Shown: in pieces, positions 26,077 to 34,697 of the stretch
Position numbering within the stretch: position 1 is the first letter of the stretch
Layout: each line of letters begins with the position of its first letter
DNA from: Flavobacterium foetidum
GTDB taxonomy: Bacteria > Bacteroidota > Bacteroidia > Flavobacteriales > Flavobacteriaceae
Assembly (NCBI RefSeq): GCF_004634245.1
Contig: NZ_SJTF01000014.1
Span: 62,001 to 126,000 of the forward strand
Direction of reading: 5' to 3'
Length of the DNA: 64,000 nucleotides
Made by a program: the position numbers and the translations under genes
Notes under the pieces: generated by a model
What the model saw: the letters and a program-made list of their open reading frames with translations, nothing else
Told to the model about the DNA's origin: nothing
Databases searched by the model: none

Positions 26077-26690
26077 TGAAGTCAAAAAAATCAACCTTAA
26101 TTCTATTTATTTTTTTCGCCATCGCAAATCTTCACGCCCAAGACTTTAAACCGGGTTTAAGAGGAGGTTTGTCTTTATCGACAATCTCAGAAATGCACGC
26201 CAACTACCGACCTGATTTTTATTTTGGAGGTTTTGGAGAAATTAATTTGACCAAAAAATACGCTCTTCAACCTGAGATAAATTATGTTAGGCAAGGATCC
26301 AACAATGTTGCTAGAAATTATACTAATCCCGAAACCAACACTCAAAGCGTAGAACATCTTGATTTAAAACTAGATTATTTATCTATTTCAATGATTAATA
26401 AATTTACATTTGGACAGGGTTTTCAAGTTCTATTCGGGCCCTCTTTAGATGTTCGCTTAAATGATAATTTAGTACTTAGAAAAAATTATAATGATATCGC
26501 CTTTAATCTAGGATTAGGATACAGAATGCCTAGTGGTCTTGCTTTTGAGGCGAGGTTTAAAAAAGGTTTCTTAGATATTCTAGATAGCGATTATTATACT
26601 AATGACTCCAACGATCATTATCTTTTTGGCGATTACAACACCAATATAAATTTTCAAATTGGAATTAGTTACTCATTTAAAGCAAAATAA
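26076..26690 (+). CDS. PorT-family outer-membrane beta-barrel protein 2
   Basis: A 204-residue paralogue of its neighbours with a signal peptide ending near LHAQ. Shared landmarks are KPGLRGGLSLS, the YALQPEINYVRQGS strand, FQVLFGPSLDVRLND and LAFEARFKKGFLD. It overlaps the first copy by one base and is followed at 2 bases by the third. The three have clearly diverged in loops, so they are an old duplication rather than a recent copy error. Confidence 0.85.
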   Translation: MKSKKSTLILFIFFAIANLHAQDFKPGLRGGLSLSTISEMHANYRPDFYFGGFGEINLTKKYALQPEINYVRQGSNNVARNYTNPETNTQSVEHLDLKLDYLSISMINKFTFGQGFQVLFGPSLDVRLNDNLVLRKNYNDIAFNLGLGYRMPSGLAFEARFKKGFLDILDSDYYTNDSNDHYLFGDYNTNINFQIGISYSFKAK

Positions 26691-26692
26691 AT

Positions 26693-27337
26693 ATGAATAG
26701 ACAAAATTTAGTGATAATCACACTGTTTTTTTTAGCATTTGTAAAAACACAAGCTCAAGTATCTTTTAGACCCGGAATTCATGCCGGAGTCAATTTATCC
26801 AAGTTAACCAACACTGATCTAGGCAATAAAACAGATTTTTATATTGGTGGTTTTGGAGCTTTAAAGTTGGGAAAAGTCTACACCCTTCAACCAGAATTAA
26901 ACTATTCAAGACAAGGAGGAAAAGGAACAACCAGTATGGGTACCACAACCACTTATAATCCCGTAACAAATTCATATACTACTACTTCCGACAGCGGAAC
27001 AGTAGATGTTTCTTTGCAATATATTTCGGCACTTACGATAAATAAATTCAATTTTACAGAAGATTTTTATGTATTAGCCGGACCTTTTGCTGATATTTTG
27101 ATTGCAGATGACATTAAAGCAAATCCACAATCTAAAGAATATAATTTTAACAAAGGCGATGATATCGATTTTGGAATTATTGGTGGATTAGGATACAGCT
27201 TAAAAAATGGTATCGCATTTGAAGCAAGAGTAAAAAAAGGATTTCTGAATTCTTTTACTAATTATTATGACGAAAACGGCGACAGCAATAACTTGGTGTT
27301 TCAATTTGGAGTAGCATACACATTTGGAAAAAAATAA
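26693..27337 (+). CDS. PorT-family outer-membrane beta-barrel protein 3
   Basis: A 214-residue third paralogue with a signal peptide ending near VKTQAQ. Strands such as YTLQPELNYSRQGGKG and IAFEARVKKGFLNSF align with the other two. Its distinct feature is a Thr/Ser-rich loop around residues 80-105. It lies 3 bases before a dehydratase gene, so the barrel genes are embedded in the pigment operon. The function is unknown. Confidence 0.85.
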   Translation: MNRQNLVIITLFFLAFVKTQAQVSFRPGIHAGVNLSKLTNTDLGNKTDFYIGGFGALKLGKVYTLQPELNYSRQGGKGTTSMGTTTTYNPVTNSYTTTSDSGTVDVSLQYISALTINKFNFTEDFYVLAGPFADILIADDIKANPQSKEYNFNKGDDIDFGIIGGLGYSLKNGIAFEARVKKGFLNSFTNYYDENGDSNNLVFQFGVAYTFGKK

Positions 27338-27340
27338 ATT

Positions 27341-27712
27341 ATGGTTTTAAAAGACTTTTACAAAGTACTTTCAGAAGAAAAAACAGGGGATACTAAATAT
27401 AATTTTCGTATATTAGTTAATGCCAAACACGAGGTTTTTAATGGTCACTTTCCAGGAAACCCTATTATGCCGGGCGTTTGCATGATTCAGATTATTAAGG
27501 AACTTACAGAGTCAGTAACAAAAAGTTCGCTGCTTATTCAAACGCTTACGAATGTAAAATTCATGGCATTAATAAATCCGGATTTAACTCCTGAGCTGGT
27601 TGTGGAACTTGACATTACAAACACAGAAGATGATTTGGTAAAGGTGAAAAACACCACATATTTTAACGAAACCATCGCTTTAAAATTAAGCAATGTGTAT
27701 AAAAAATTGTAA
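27341..27712 (+). CDS. FabZ/FabA-type hot-dog dehydratase-like protein
   Basis: A 123-residue hot-dog protein with the classical loop GHFPGNPIMPG carrying the catalytic histidine H36. The acidic partner residue, usually Glu or Asp 14 positions later, is Q50 here (GVCMIQII). It is thus the mirror image of the two dehydratases at 12798 and 13239, which keep the acid but lack the histidine. Flanked at 3 bases on each side, it is firmly inside the operon. Whether it is active alone or with a partner is open. Confidence 0.82.
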   Translation: MVLKDFYKVLSEEKTGDTKYNFRILVNAKHEVFNGHFPGNPIMPGVCMIQIIKELTESVTKSSLLIQTLTNVKFMALINPDLTPELVVELDITNTEDDLVKVKNTTYFNETIALKLSNVYKKL

Positions 27713-27715
27713 ATT

Positions 27716-28201
27716 ATGAAATTACTAGTATCATTACTTTTATGGATCAATTTTGCCAGCACTCCAGATTTGGCATCGATCCGAAAGATTTATCCTGATG
27801 TTGCAAAATCAGAAGCCAACGCAAAAGAATTTATTGACAAACTTGCTGGCATTTCGAATAACGACGAAAAAATCCTGGTAGCCTACAAAGCGGCTTCGAT
27901 TTTAGTAGACTCTAAATTCGAAAAAAAAATAGGCGAAAAAATCGAACGCTTTAAAGAAGGAGCGAAACTTTTGGAAGCCACTATTAAAAGCGACCCAAGC
28001 AACATAGAAATGAGAATGATCAGACTGAGTATTCAGGAAGATGTTCCTGCTATTACAGGGTACAAAAAAAATATTAAAGAAGACAAGAAATTCATCACAG
28101 CTCACTATGCAGCGCATACTGGTGCTTTGAAAGAATATCTAAAAGACTTTGTTTTGCAATCTAAAAGCTTCTCTGAAAAAGAGAAACAGTTTGTGAAATA
28201 A
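27716..28201 (+). CDS. Exported protein of unknown function
   Basis: A 161-residue protein with a short hydrophobic N-terminus (MKLLVSLLLWINFAS) that looks like a signal peptide. The rest is helical and charged (Lys/Glu rich), with YKAASILVDSKFEKKIGEKI near 60-80. The family is not recognised. It lies 3 bases after the dehydratase and 19 bases before the glycosyltransferase gene, so it is probably periplasmic and co-expressed with them. Confidence 0.75.
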   Translation: MKLLVSLLLWINFASTPDLASIRKIYPDVAKSEANAKEFIDKLAGISNNDEKILVAYKAASILVDSKFEKKIGEKIERFKEGAKLLEATIKSDPSNIEMRMIRLSIQEDVPAITGYKKNIKEDKKFITAHYAAHTGALKEYLKDFVLQSKSFSEKEKQFVK

Positions 28202-28220
28202 GCCTTAGAAAAAACCCTCA

Positions 28221-29396
28221 ATGAAACCTATTTTATCTCAGCAGAATCTGCTCGATTCAACGTCTTTCTGCATTATTGTTCCGACTTATAATAATCAGAA
28301 AACATTGAAAAAAGTGCTGGATTCTATTTTAGATTTCACTTCAAATGTCATTATTGTAAATGACGGCTCGACAGATGAAACCAGTGAAATCCTAAAACAA
28401 TATTCACAGCTTACGCAAATTCATCATCCTAAAAATTTAGGAAAAGGTAGAGCGCTAAGAAATGGTTTTAGAAAAGCCCTTGAACTGAATTTCGAATACG
28501 CCATCACAATTGACTCTGACGGTCAGCATTTTGCATCGGATATTCCAGGTTTCATTGAGGAAATTCAAATTGCTCCCAATTCACTCTTAATTGGAAGCCG
28601 AAATATGACACAGGAAAATGTGCCTAAGAAAAGCAGTTTCGGCAACAAATTTTCTAATTTCTGGTTTAAGTTCGAAACTGGCATTGAGCTTCAGGATACA
28701 CAATCTGGTTTTAGGTTGTATCCGTTGCGACTGCTTCCAAAACAATTTTACACCAATAAATTTGAGTTCGAAATTGAAGTAATTGTACGTGCTGCGTGGA
28801 AAGGAATTCTGGTAAAAAATATTCCGATCAAGGTCTTGTACGACCCAGCAGAACGTGTTTCTCATTTTCGCCCTTTCAGAGATTTTACTCGAATCAGTAT
28901 TTTGAATACTGTTTTGGTAACCAATGCTTTATTGTATATAAAACCACGTGATTTCTTTAGGAAAGCAAAAAAAAAAGGCCTTAAAAAATTTTTTCTAGAA
29001 GATGTCTTAGAAAGCAGCGATTCTAATTTCAAAAAATCAGCTGCAATCTCTTTAGGAATTTTTATCGGCCTATCTCCTTTCTGGGGTTTTCAAACAGTAC
29101 TTCTTTTTACTCTTGCTGCGCTTTTTAGGCTCAACAAAGTCATTGCTTTTCTGTTCTCAAATGTGAGTTTTCCTCCTTTTATCCCCTTTATTATTTATGG
29201 CTCTTTGCAGATTGGAAGCCTTTTTATTCCTTCAGACGGACCTTTATTTCTAGATAGCTCGATGACACTTGACGATATTCAGAAAAATGCTGCCCAATAT
29301 ATCGTCGGAAGTCTTATTTTAGCATCCGTTTCAGCGCTATCAGTTGGCTTTATAAGTTATTTGCTTTTAACTGCATTTAGCAAAAAAACGCATTAA
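28221..29396 (+). CDS. GT2 glycosyltransferase fused to a DUF2062 membrane domain
   Basis: A 391-residue protein. Residues about 10-240 are a family-2 glycosyltransferase (IIVPTYNNQKT, VNDGSTDET, TIDSDGQHF with the metal-binding Asp residues). From about 265 it continues as DUF2062 with two to three membrane segments (GIFIGLSPFWGFQTV). Such two-domain proteins recur in flexirubin and aryl-polyene loci, but their substrate is not established to my knowledge. The catalytic domain should face the cytoplasm. A sugar modification of the pigment is only a guess. Confidence 0.85.
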   Translation: MKPILSQQNLLDSTSFCIIVPTYNNQKTLKKVLDSILDFTSNVIIVNDGSTDETSEILKQYSQLTQIHHPKNLGKGRALRNGFRKALELNFEYAITIDSDGQHFASDIPGFIEEIQIAPNSLLIGSRNMTQENVPKKSSFGNKFSNFWFKFETGIELQDTQSGFRLYPLRLLPKQFYTNKFEFEIEVIVRAAWKGILVKNIPIKVLYDPAERVSHFRPFRDFTRISILNTVLVTNALLYIKPRDFFRKAKKKGLKKFFLEDVLESSDSNFKKSAAISLGIFIGLSPFWGFQTVLLFTLAALFRLNKVIAFLFSNVSFPPFIPFIIYGSLQIGSLFIPSDGPLFLDSSMTLDDIQKNAAQYIVGSLILASVSALSVGFISYLLLTAFSKKTH

Positions 29397-29412
29397 TTAA
29401 TTTATATTTCTT

Positions 29413-29470
29413 GTCGTAATTTTCACAAATTAACACCAATCAATTCGGGAAAATTTGTGAAATTCGTGGC
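29413..29470. repeat. Palindromic intergenic repeat
   Basis: Imperfect arms at 29413-29431 and 29452-29470 (AATTTGTGAAATTCGTGGC) belong to the same motif family as the repeat at 845-917. It occupies most of the 97-base spacer before the MMPL fusion gene. Confidence 0.65.
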
Positions 29471-29493
29471 GGAAAAATTTTAAATAAAAATCC

Positions 29494-32400
29494 ATGCATC
29501 AATATTTCTACGCCATTCATTTATTTGTAAATCGAAGAAAATCTCTTTCGGTACTATTGGCTTTTTTGATGCTTTTGATTTTCGGATTTTTTGCTTCGAA
29601 GCTTAAATTTGAAGAAGACATTACCAAGCTTATTCCAGCAAACGAAAAAGCAGATGTTACGGCAAAAGTTTTAAAACAGCTCAATTTTGCCGATAAAACC
29701 ACCGTTATTTTTTCGCTCGAAAAAAATGGCTCTTCCGAAGATTTAAAAGAAATGGCAGCTGTTTTTTCAGACAGTGTTTCTAAATCTTGCCAACCTTACA
29801 TTAGCGGAATTCAGGGAAAAATCGACGAAGAAAATATTCAAGAAACCATTGATTTTGTTTACAACAATCTGCCTCTTTTTCTTGACGATAAAGATTATGC
29901 AGCTATCGAAAACAAACTGCAAAAAGACAGTATTGCAGCAACAGTTCAAGGAAATTATAAATCGATTATCTCTCCATCGGGATTTATAACCAAAGATTTT
30001 ATTCTTCAGGATCCACTTGGAATTTCTTTTATTGCCCTAAAAAAACTACAGCAGCTAAATATTGGCGACGATTTTACGCTCGACAATGGTTTTGTAATGA
30101 CCAAAGACAAAAAGAAACTGTTGCTTTTTTTGACCTCTGACATTTCATCTAGCGAAACTGAAAAAAACAGCATTTTTTCCGAAAAGCTGCAATCGATTCA
30201 GGAAAATCTAAATAAACAGTTTAAGGGAAAAACATCTGTAAGTTATTTTGGATCAGCGTTAATTGCGGCCGCCAATGCGAAACAAATCAAAAGCGATATT
30301 GTTTTGACAACCTCAATCGCAATGTTTACCTTAATGCTGATTCTGATTTTGTTTTACAGAAAAATTTTGATTCCGTTAATCATTTTTCTGCCTACAGTTT
30401 TTGGAGGCTTGTTTGCTGTTGCATTTTTATATTTTGTCAGAGAACAGATTTCGGCAATTTCGCTCGGAATCGGATCTATCTTATTGGGAATCACGATTGA
30501 TTATTCGATTCATATTCTTACACATTACAAACATAATAGTGATGTAAAAACGTTGTACAAAGACATTACGATGCCGGTTATAATGAGCAGCTCTACCACG
30601 GCTGTTGCTTTTTTATGTCTCCTATTTGTAAAATCTGACGCACTAAATGATCTCGGAATTTTCGCTGCCGTAATTGTTATGGCTTCGGCAGTGTTCTCTC
30701 TTTTGATTGTGCCACATTTGTACAAACCAAAAGAAAACCAGGCTGAACACAAGAAAAATGTCATTGATAAAATGGCTCATTTTTCATTTCATAATAATAA
30801 ATTCTTAATCGGATTCTGCGTTATCATTACGATTATCTGCTGTTTTACTTATAACGATGTCGGTTTTAATAACGATTTATCACAGCTGAATTTTGTTCCG
30901 AAGGAAATCAAGGCTGCCGAAAAACAATTGGAAGAAAGCACAAGCTTAACCTCTAAAACTATCTATCTGGCTTCGTACGGAAAAAGCCTTGATGAAGCTT
31001 TACATCACAACAGCCATCTTTTTGCAGATTTATCGAACGAAAAAAACAAGAATAAAATACTGAATTTCAGTTCTGTAGGCGGCATCATGATTGCTCAGGA
31101 TGCGCAACGACAAAAAATTGAAAAATGGAATTCGTTCTGGAATTCTCAAAAAAAACAATTCCTAAAATCAGAATTAATTGCCGAAGGTGCTAAACTCGGA
31201 TTTAAGCCTACCACCTACTCGCAATTTTTTGATCGTCTCGATTTTGATTTTCAACCAATCATGGCTGATGAATATTTAAAAATTCAAGCGCTGCAGCTAA
31301 AGGAATTTGTAACCGAAAAAAACGGTTTTTATACGATTTCAACTTTGGTGAAAGTATCTCCAGAACAACGTGATGCTTTTGTTAAATCGGCTTCTGCCAA
31401 AGAAAATCTGATTGCGATTGATCGTCAGCAGATGAATGAAACTTTTTTCAGCACTTTGAAAACCGATTTTAATTCGCTGGTCAATTATTCTTTTATCGCT
31501 GTCGTTCTTATTCTGTTTTTCTTTTTTAGAAGAATAGAATTGGTAATCATCAGCTGTATTCCAATCGCATTGACCGGAATTGTAACTGCGGGAATTATGG
31601 GTATTTTTGGCATTCAGATGAATATATTCAGTATGATTGTCTGCACACTAATTTTTGGTCACGGAGTCGATTTTAGTATTTTCATGACCAGCGCTTTGCA
31701 AAAAGAATATACCAACGGAAAAAATGAAATTGCCATTTACAGAACCTCAATTATTCTGGCAGTAATCACGACCATTTTAGGAATCGGCGCAATGATTTTT
31801 GCCAAACATCCCGCACTGACTTCTATTTCATCGGTTTCACTTATCGGAGTTTTTGCAGCCTTGATTATTACTTTCATTTTTTATCCGATTTTGTTCAAGT
31901 TATTTTTGTCGAATCGTCCTAAAAAAGGAAATCCGCCATTCAAATTACGAACTTTTATTCACGGTGTGCTGTCGTTCACTTTTTATGGCTTGAGCGGTAT
32001 TGTAATGTCGATTTTCAGTTTTACCCTACTGCCAATTATTCCGCTTAAAGCGAAAACAAAAATGAAGGGATTCCGATACGTTGTTTCAAAATTGATGAAA
32101 TCGGTATTGTATTCCAATCCTTTTATCAGCAAAAATGTGATCAACAATTACCATGAAACTTTCAAAAAGCCAGCGATAATAATTGCGAATCATTCGTCAT
32201 TTGTAGATATTCTCGCCATCGGAATGTTGAGTCCAAAAATTATTTTCTTGGTAAGCGACTGGGTTTACAATTCTCCTATTTTTGGCGGTCTTGTTAGAAA
32301 AGCAGGTTTTTATCCGGTTTCTGAAGGTATCGAAGGCGGTGTAGAACATCTCCGTAAAAAAGTAGAGGAAGGTTATTCTTTAATGGTTTTTCCAGAAGGA

Positions 32401-33174
32401 ACGCGTTCAGAAAACAATGTTATCAAACGATTCCACAAAGGTGCTTTCTTTTTGGCAGAAGAATTCAATCTGGATATTATTCCGGTGGTCATTCATGGTG
32501 CTTCAGAAGCAATTCCAAAAGGTGATTTTGTAATTCACAAAAGTGCACTCACCCTTACAATTTTAGAAAGAATAACACCTGAAAATCTTTCGTATGGAAA
32601 TAATTATGCCGAACGAACAAAACAAATCAGTACATTTTTTAAAGCAGAATATCGCAAAATCCGTGAAGAACTTGAAGGACCTGAATATTTCAAAAAAATG
32701 CTCGTTAACAGTTATGATTATAAAGAAATCGAAATTGTAAATGAAGTAAAAAGAGATGTAAAACAAAATCTAGAAACGTATTATCGTCTAAATAAATATA
32801 TTAATACTAAAGCTAAAATTCTTCATTTAGGAAGCGATTACGGACAATTGGATGTCTTACTTTCGCTGCAGGAACCACAGCGAAAAATATTTTCTTTTAT
32901 CAATGATGAAGAAAAAACGTTGGTTGCCAAAACAAATTATTTCCTTAAAAAGAGAAAGATAATATATCTCGACAAATTAGAATCAGCATCTGAAAACCAA
33001 TATGATATTCTTTTGATTTCTGATGAAAGCCTTAAAGATGAGATTGAAAAACTTGTCTTAAATACAACATCAATAATTTTAGTGAATTCTCCAGCCTTAA
33101 AAAACCAGTTGATTGGTTCTGATTTTGAAATAGTTTCTGAAGAAAATAACATAATTGTTTTGAAGAAAAAGTAA
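29494..33174 (+). CDS. MMPL transporter fused to PlsC-type acyltransferase and a methyltransferase-like tail
   Basis: A 1226-residue three-part protein. Residues 1 to about 815 are an RND/MMPL exporter with two repeats, each a membrane helix, a periplasmic domain and a five- to six-helix bundle (ISLGIGSILLGITIDYSIH and FGHGVDFSIFM). Residues about 880-1085 are a PlsC-type acyltransferase with HX4D at H900/D905 and FPEGTR from F966. From about 1105 the start ILHLGSDYGQ resembles a class I methyltransferase nucleotide loop but lacks later motifs. MMPL exporters in polyene loci are proposed lipid movers; here transport and acyl transfer may be coupled at the membrane. Confidence 0.9.
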   Translation: MHQYFYAIHLFVNRRKSLSVLLAFLMLLIFGFFASKLKFEEDITKLIPANEKADVTAKVLKQLNFADKTTVIFSLEKNGSSEDLKEMAAVFSDSVSKSCQPYISGIQGKIDEENIQETIDFVYNNLPLFLDDKDYAAIENKLQKDSIAATVQGNYKSIISPSGFITKDFILQDPLGISFIALKKLQQLNIGDDFTLDNGFVMTKDKKKLLLFLTSDISSSETEKNSIFSEKLQSIQENLNKQFKGKTSVSYFGSALIAAANAKQIKSDIVLTTSIAMFTLMLILILFYRKILIPLIIFLPTVFGGLFAVAFLYFVREQISAISLGIGSILLGITIDYSIHILTHYKHNSDVKTLYKDITMPVIMSSSTTAVAFLCLLFVKSDALNDLGIFAAVIVMASAVFSLLIVPHLYKPKENQAEHKKNVIDKMAHFSFHNNKFLIGFCVIITIICCFTYNDVGFNNDLSQLNFVPKEIKAAEKQLEESTSLTSKTIYLASYGKSLDEALHHNSHLFADLSNEKNKNKILNFSSVGGIMIAQDAQRQKIEKWNSFWNSQKKQFLKSELIAEGAKLGFKPTTYSQFFDRLDFDFQPIMADEYLKIQALQLKEFVTEKNGFYTISTLVKVSPEQRDAFVKSASAKENLIAIDRQQMNETFFSTLKTDFNSLVNYSFIAVVLILFFFFRRIELVIISCIPIALTGIVTAGIMGIFGIQMNIFSMIVCTLIFGHGVDFSIFMTSALQKEYTNGKNEIAIYRTSIILAVITTILGIGAMIFAKHPALTSISSVSLIGVFAALIITFIFYPILFKLFLSNRPKKGNPPFKLRTFIHGVLSFTFYGLSGIVMSIFSFTLLPIIPLKAKTKMKGFRYVVSKLMKSVLYSNPFISKNVINNYHETFKKPAIIIANHSSFVDILAIGMLSPKIIFLVSDWVYNSPIFGGLVRKAGFYPVSEGIEGGVEHLRKKVEEGYSLMVFPEGTRSENNVIKRFHKGAFFLAEEFNLDIIPVVIHGASEAIPKGDFVIHKSALTLTILERITPENLSYGNNYAERTKQISTFFKAEYRKIREELEGPEYFKKMLVNSYDYKEIEIVNEVKRDVKQNLETYYRLNKYINTKAKILHLGSDYGQLDVLLSLQEPQRKIFSFINDEEKTLVAKTNYFLKKRKIIYLDKLESASENQYDILLISDESLKDEIEKLVLNTTSIILVNSPALKNQLIGSDFEIVSEENNIIVLKKK

Positions 33175-34691
33175 TGAAGCAACAATACGATGTAGTGATT
33201 ATAGGCAGCGGTTTAGGCGGATTGGTTTCGTCTATCATTTTGGCTAAAGAAGGCTACAGCGTTTGCGTACTCGAAAAAAACAATCAATACGGTGGAAATC
33301 TGCAGACTTTTGTTCGCGACAAAACGATTTTCGATACCGGAATTCATTATATCGGAGGGTTAGAAAAAGGACAGAATCTTTATAAATATTTCAAATATCT
33401 GGATATTATCGAGCAACTGAATCTTAAAAAACTAGATGAAGATTGTTTCGATATGATTTCATTTGGAAACGATCCAAACGAATATCCACATGCGCAGGGT
33501 TATGAAAATTTTGTAAAACAACTCACTGAATTTTTTCCCGAAGAAAAAGAGAATCTGTACCTCTATTGCAAAAAATTACAGGAGACCTGCGATGCTTTTC
33601 CGCTTTATAATTTAAAATGGGAAGGAAAATACGATACCGAAATTCTTGAGCAAAACGCAAAAGAAATCATTGATTCCTGCACTGAAAATGAAAAACTAAA
33701 AGCTGTCTTGGCCGGTTCGAATTTTTTGTACGCCGGAATTCCAGATAAATCGCCTTTTTACGTTCATGCCCTTTCGGTCAATTCGTACATTCAAAGTTCA
33801 TGGCGATGCATTAATGGCGGCAGTCAGATTACCAAACAGCTTTTAAAACAATTAAAAAAATACGGCGGAGAATTTTTTAAGTACAAAGAAGTCATCCGTT
33901 TAAATGTCAAAGACAACCAAGTCGTTTCAGTAGATTTAAAAGACGGGACACAGGTTGCCGGCTCGCTTTTTATTTCAAACATAGAACCAAAAACGACTTT
34001 GAAAATGGCTGGAGAAGAAAATTTCCGAAAAGCCTTTTTTAATCGTGTTCAAGATCTTGAAGATGTAATTTCGGCTTTTAGTTTATACATTGTTTTTAAA
34101 CCCGAAAGCTTTAAATACATCAACCATAATTTTTATCATTTCAAGAATAGTTCCGATGTCTGGACAGCTCAGGAATATGATGAAAATTCATGGCCAAAAA
34201 GTTATATGGCTTCAATGAATGCTTCTAAAAACGAAGAAATCTGGGCAGAAGGCATGACTTTTTTAACCTATATGAAATATAAGGATGTCGAACCGTGGGC
34301 AGATACTTTTAATACAACTTCTGAGGAAAGCGACCGTGGTCAAAGTTATGAAGACTTTAAAAACCGAAAAACAGCTAAATTTTTGGATGAAATCGAAATA
34401 AGATTTCCAGGAATCAGAGACTGCATAAAATCAATACATACTTCTACTCCATTATCGTATCGCGATTACATCGGCGGACATAACGGAAATATGTACGGTT
34501 ATGTTAAGGATTCTAATAACCCGATGAAAACAATGATTCCGGTTAAAACCAAACTCGAAAATCTGTATCTTACAGGCCAAAGTACCAATATGCACGGCGT
34601 TTTGGGTGTTACAATCGGAGCAGTAAATACGTGTTCTGAAATCGTAGGAAAAGAATATCTGGTAAACAAAATCAATAAAGAATCTGAATAA
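33174..34691 (+). CDS. Phytoene-desaturase/CrtI-like FAD oxidoreductase
   Basis: A 505-residue flavoprotein with the FAD motif GSGLGG (11-16), CVLEKNNQYGGN and the C-terminal LYLTGQSTNMHGVLG, which match the CrtI/retinol-saturase class. It shares one base with the stop codon of the MMPL fusion. There are no carotenoid genes around it (no phytoene synthase, no cyclase), so carotenoid desaturation is unlikely. Oxidation or reduction of the polyene or resorcinol is a better guess. Confidence 0.87.
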   Translation: MKQQYDVVIIGSGLGGLVSSIILAKEGYSVCVLEKNNQYGGNLQTFVRDKTIFDTGIHYIGGLEKGQNLYKYFKYLDIIEQLNLKKLDEDCFDMISFGNDPNEYPHAQGYENFVKQLTEFFPEEKENLYLYCKKLQETCDAFPLYNLKWEGKYDTEILEQNAKEIIDSCTENEKLKAVLAGSNFLYAGIPDKSPFYVHALSVNSYIQSSWRCINGGSQITKQLLKQLKKYGGEFFKYKEVIRLNVKDNQVVSVDLKDGTQVAGSLFISNIEPKTTLKMAGEENFRKAFFNRVQDLEDVISAFSLYIVFKPESFKYINHNFYHFKNSSDVWTAQEYDENSWPKSYMASMNASKNEEIWAEGMTFLTYMKYKDVEPWADTFNTTSEESDRGQSYEDFKNRKTAKFLDEIEIRFPGIRDCIKSIHTSTPLSYRDYIGGHNGNMYGYVKDSNNPMKTMIPVKTKLENLYLTGQSTNMHGVLGVTIGAVNTCSEIVGKEYLVNKINKESE

Positions 34692-34697
34692 ACGATT

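Noticed and set aside
33174..34691. Carotenoid biosynthesis cluster
   Set aside because: Only one CrtI-like gene is present; no phytoene synthase or cyclase was seen, and the neighbours are flexirubin genes.
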